Assembly (NCBI GenBank): GCA_964429355.1
Contig: CAYSCH010000035.1
Span: 1 to 39,982 of the forward strand
DNA: 39,982 nt
Origin: JAAYAY01 sp964429355
GTDB taxonomy: Bacteria > Planctomycetota > Planctomycetia > Pirellulales > Thermoguttaceae
Direction: 5' to 3'
Shown here: positions 39,261 to 39,982 of the stretch, piece after piece
Numbering within the stretch: position 1 is the stretch's first letter
How the letters are laid out: every line of letters begins with the position of its first letter
Made by a program: the position numbers and the translations under genes
Notes under the pieces: model-generated
Database searches by the model: none
What the model saw: only the letters and a program-made list of their open reading frames with translations
Told to the model about the DNA's origin: nothing

Positions 39261-39982
39261 ATGCGTCGAGCATCCCCAACCTTCTTCATGGCAGCCTGTG
39301 GGCTGGCATCGCTCGCAACCAGCTTGGGGCACCCTGCACTGGTCGCCCAGGACATTGTACCGCTCCCCGCCGGCGTCGAGGTTGCATGGAGTCTCGAAAA
39401 CGCCTTCCGCCAATCCACCCCCACCCGGGACCAGATCTGCATCAACGGGCTATGGCAGTGGCAACCGGCCGCTGAAAACACCGCCGCCGTTCCCCAGGCC
39501 GGCTGGGGCCACTTCAAGGTCCCCGGCTGCTGGCCAGGCATCACCGACTACATGCAGAAGGACTGCCAAACTGTCTTCGCCCATCCAGATTGGGCCGGCA
39601 AACGGCTTGGGGGTATCACCTCGGCCTGGTACCAGCGCGCAATTACCATCCCACCGGAGTGGGCCGGCCGACGGGTCATGCTCCAGGCCGCTTACGTCAA
39701 TTCCTTCGCCGACGTCTACATCGATGGAACGGCGGTCGGCCAGGTCCGCTTCCCGTCCGGCCAGCTCGACCTGACCCCCAGGTGCCAGCCCGGCAAGACA
39801 TACACCCTCAGCATCCGAGTCGACGCCATGCCGCTGAAGGCGGTCATGCTCTCCTACAGCGACACCGCCTCCGCCAGGCAGGTCAAGGGAAGCGTCGCCC
39901 GACGCGGCCTCTGCGGCGACGTCTACCTGGCAAGCAGCCCCAAGGGCGCCCGCATTGGCGACGTGAAGGTCGAAACGTCCGT
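39261..39982 (+). CDS. Secreted glycoside-hydrolase-2-like protein, C-terminus beyond the window
   Basis: The frame runs from the ATG at 39261 (AAGGAG, 7 nt spacing) to the window end without a stop, giving 240 residues. A signal peptide (SPTFFMAACGLASLATSLG) is followed by the GH2 sugar-binding jelly-roll pattern: ICINGLWQWQPA, WGHFKVPGCW, SAWYQRAITIPPEWAGRRVM and NSFADVYIDGTAVGQ. The catalytic barrel lies outside the window, so the specificity (galactosidase, glucuronidase or other) and activity cannot be judged. Confidence 0.8.
   Translation, partial: MRRASPTFFMAACGLASLATSLGHPALVAQDIVPLPAGVEVAWSLENAFRQSTPTRDQICINGLWQWQPAAENTAAVPQAGWGHFKVPGCWPGITDYMQKDCQTVFAHPDWAGKRLGGITSAWYQRAITIPPEWAGRRVMLQAAYVNSFADVYIDGTAVGQVRFPSGQLDLTPRCQPGKTYTLSIRVDAMPLKAVMLSYSDTASARQVKGSVARRGLCGDVYLASSPKGARIGDVKVETS

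Noticed and set aside
1..39982. tRNA, rRNA, CRISPR arrays, transposases or attachment sites
   Set aside because: Intergenic regions were scanned by eye; no T-arm-like motifs, regular repeats or transposase sequences were found.

Overview
The window is high-GC bacterial DNA that reads as a piece of a planctomycete chromosome, probably Pirellulales-like, assembled from metagenomic or draft data (two N-gaps at 26415-26492 and 36504-36513). The assignment rests on gene content: a very cysteine-rich small lipoprotein, a HYExAFE-type protein, a formylglycine-type sulfatase, DUF1080 and DUF6807 domains, a Tat-exported Gfo/Idh/MocA oxidoreductase, an FG-GAP/VCBS propeller protein, a DUF1343/NamZ hydrolase and a BlaI repressor. 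No rRNA, tRNA, CRISPR array or insertion sequence was seen.

Region 1 (1-2358): a minus-strand pair, NamZ-type exo-muramidase followed by a leucine-rich-repeat lipoprotein that runs off the left edge. Region 2 (2359-7090): a compact plus-strand four-gene cluster made of a coiled-coil protein, a membrane-anchored FGE-fold (sulfatase-modifying-factor-like) protein, a zinc-ribbon GTPase and a GAP1-like protein. This is the most interesting part of the window: it looks like a member of the GTPase/GAP1-centred predicted conflict systems, in an arrangement that may not have been described. A small fragment of a histidine-kinase ATPase domain lies just after it.

Region 3 (7201-18402) is almost all minus strand: glmS, a TerC-family transporter, a three-gene run of secreted enzymes (gluconolactonase, SGNH hydrolase, HExxH protein), a frameshifted hydroxyacid-dehydrogenase remnant, a quinone-oxidoreductase-like MDR protein, a BON-domain protein, a CsrA-like protein, small unknowns and a double-GNAT protein. 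Region 4 (18784-22228) has an HExxH lipoprotein transcribed leftwards and, divergently, a BlaI repressor with its own operator/promoter, followed by a sulfatase. Region 5 (22282-26357) holds housekeeping genes: an RNase Z-like hydrolase, ScpA, a HIT protein and a membrane PIN-TRAM protein.

Region 6 (26516-39982) is accessory: a Cys-rich lipoprotein, then a plus-strand run of VCBS propeller, DUF1080-DUF6807 fusion, DeoC, a large unknown secreted protein, a two-domain flavin/FeS oxidoreductase, a small gap-broken membrane protein and a Gfo/Idh/MocA oxidoreductase. It ends with a HYExAFE protein divergent from the start of a glycoside-hydrolase-2-like protein. Together with the sulfatase, gluconolactonase and SGNH esterase, these genes suggest breakdown of complex, perhaps sulfated, polysaccharides; the last step is inference. 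Two copies of an imperfect inverted-repeat family lie immediately upstream of two of these genes.
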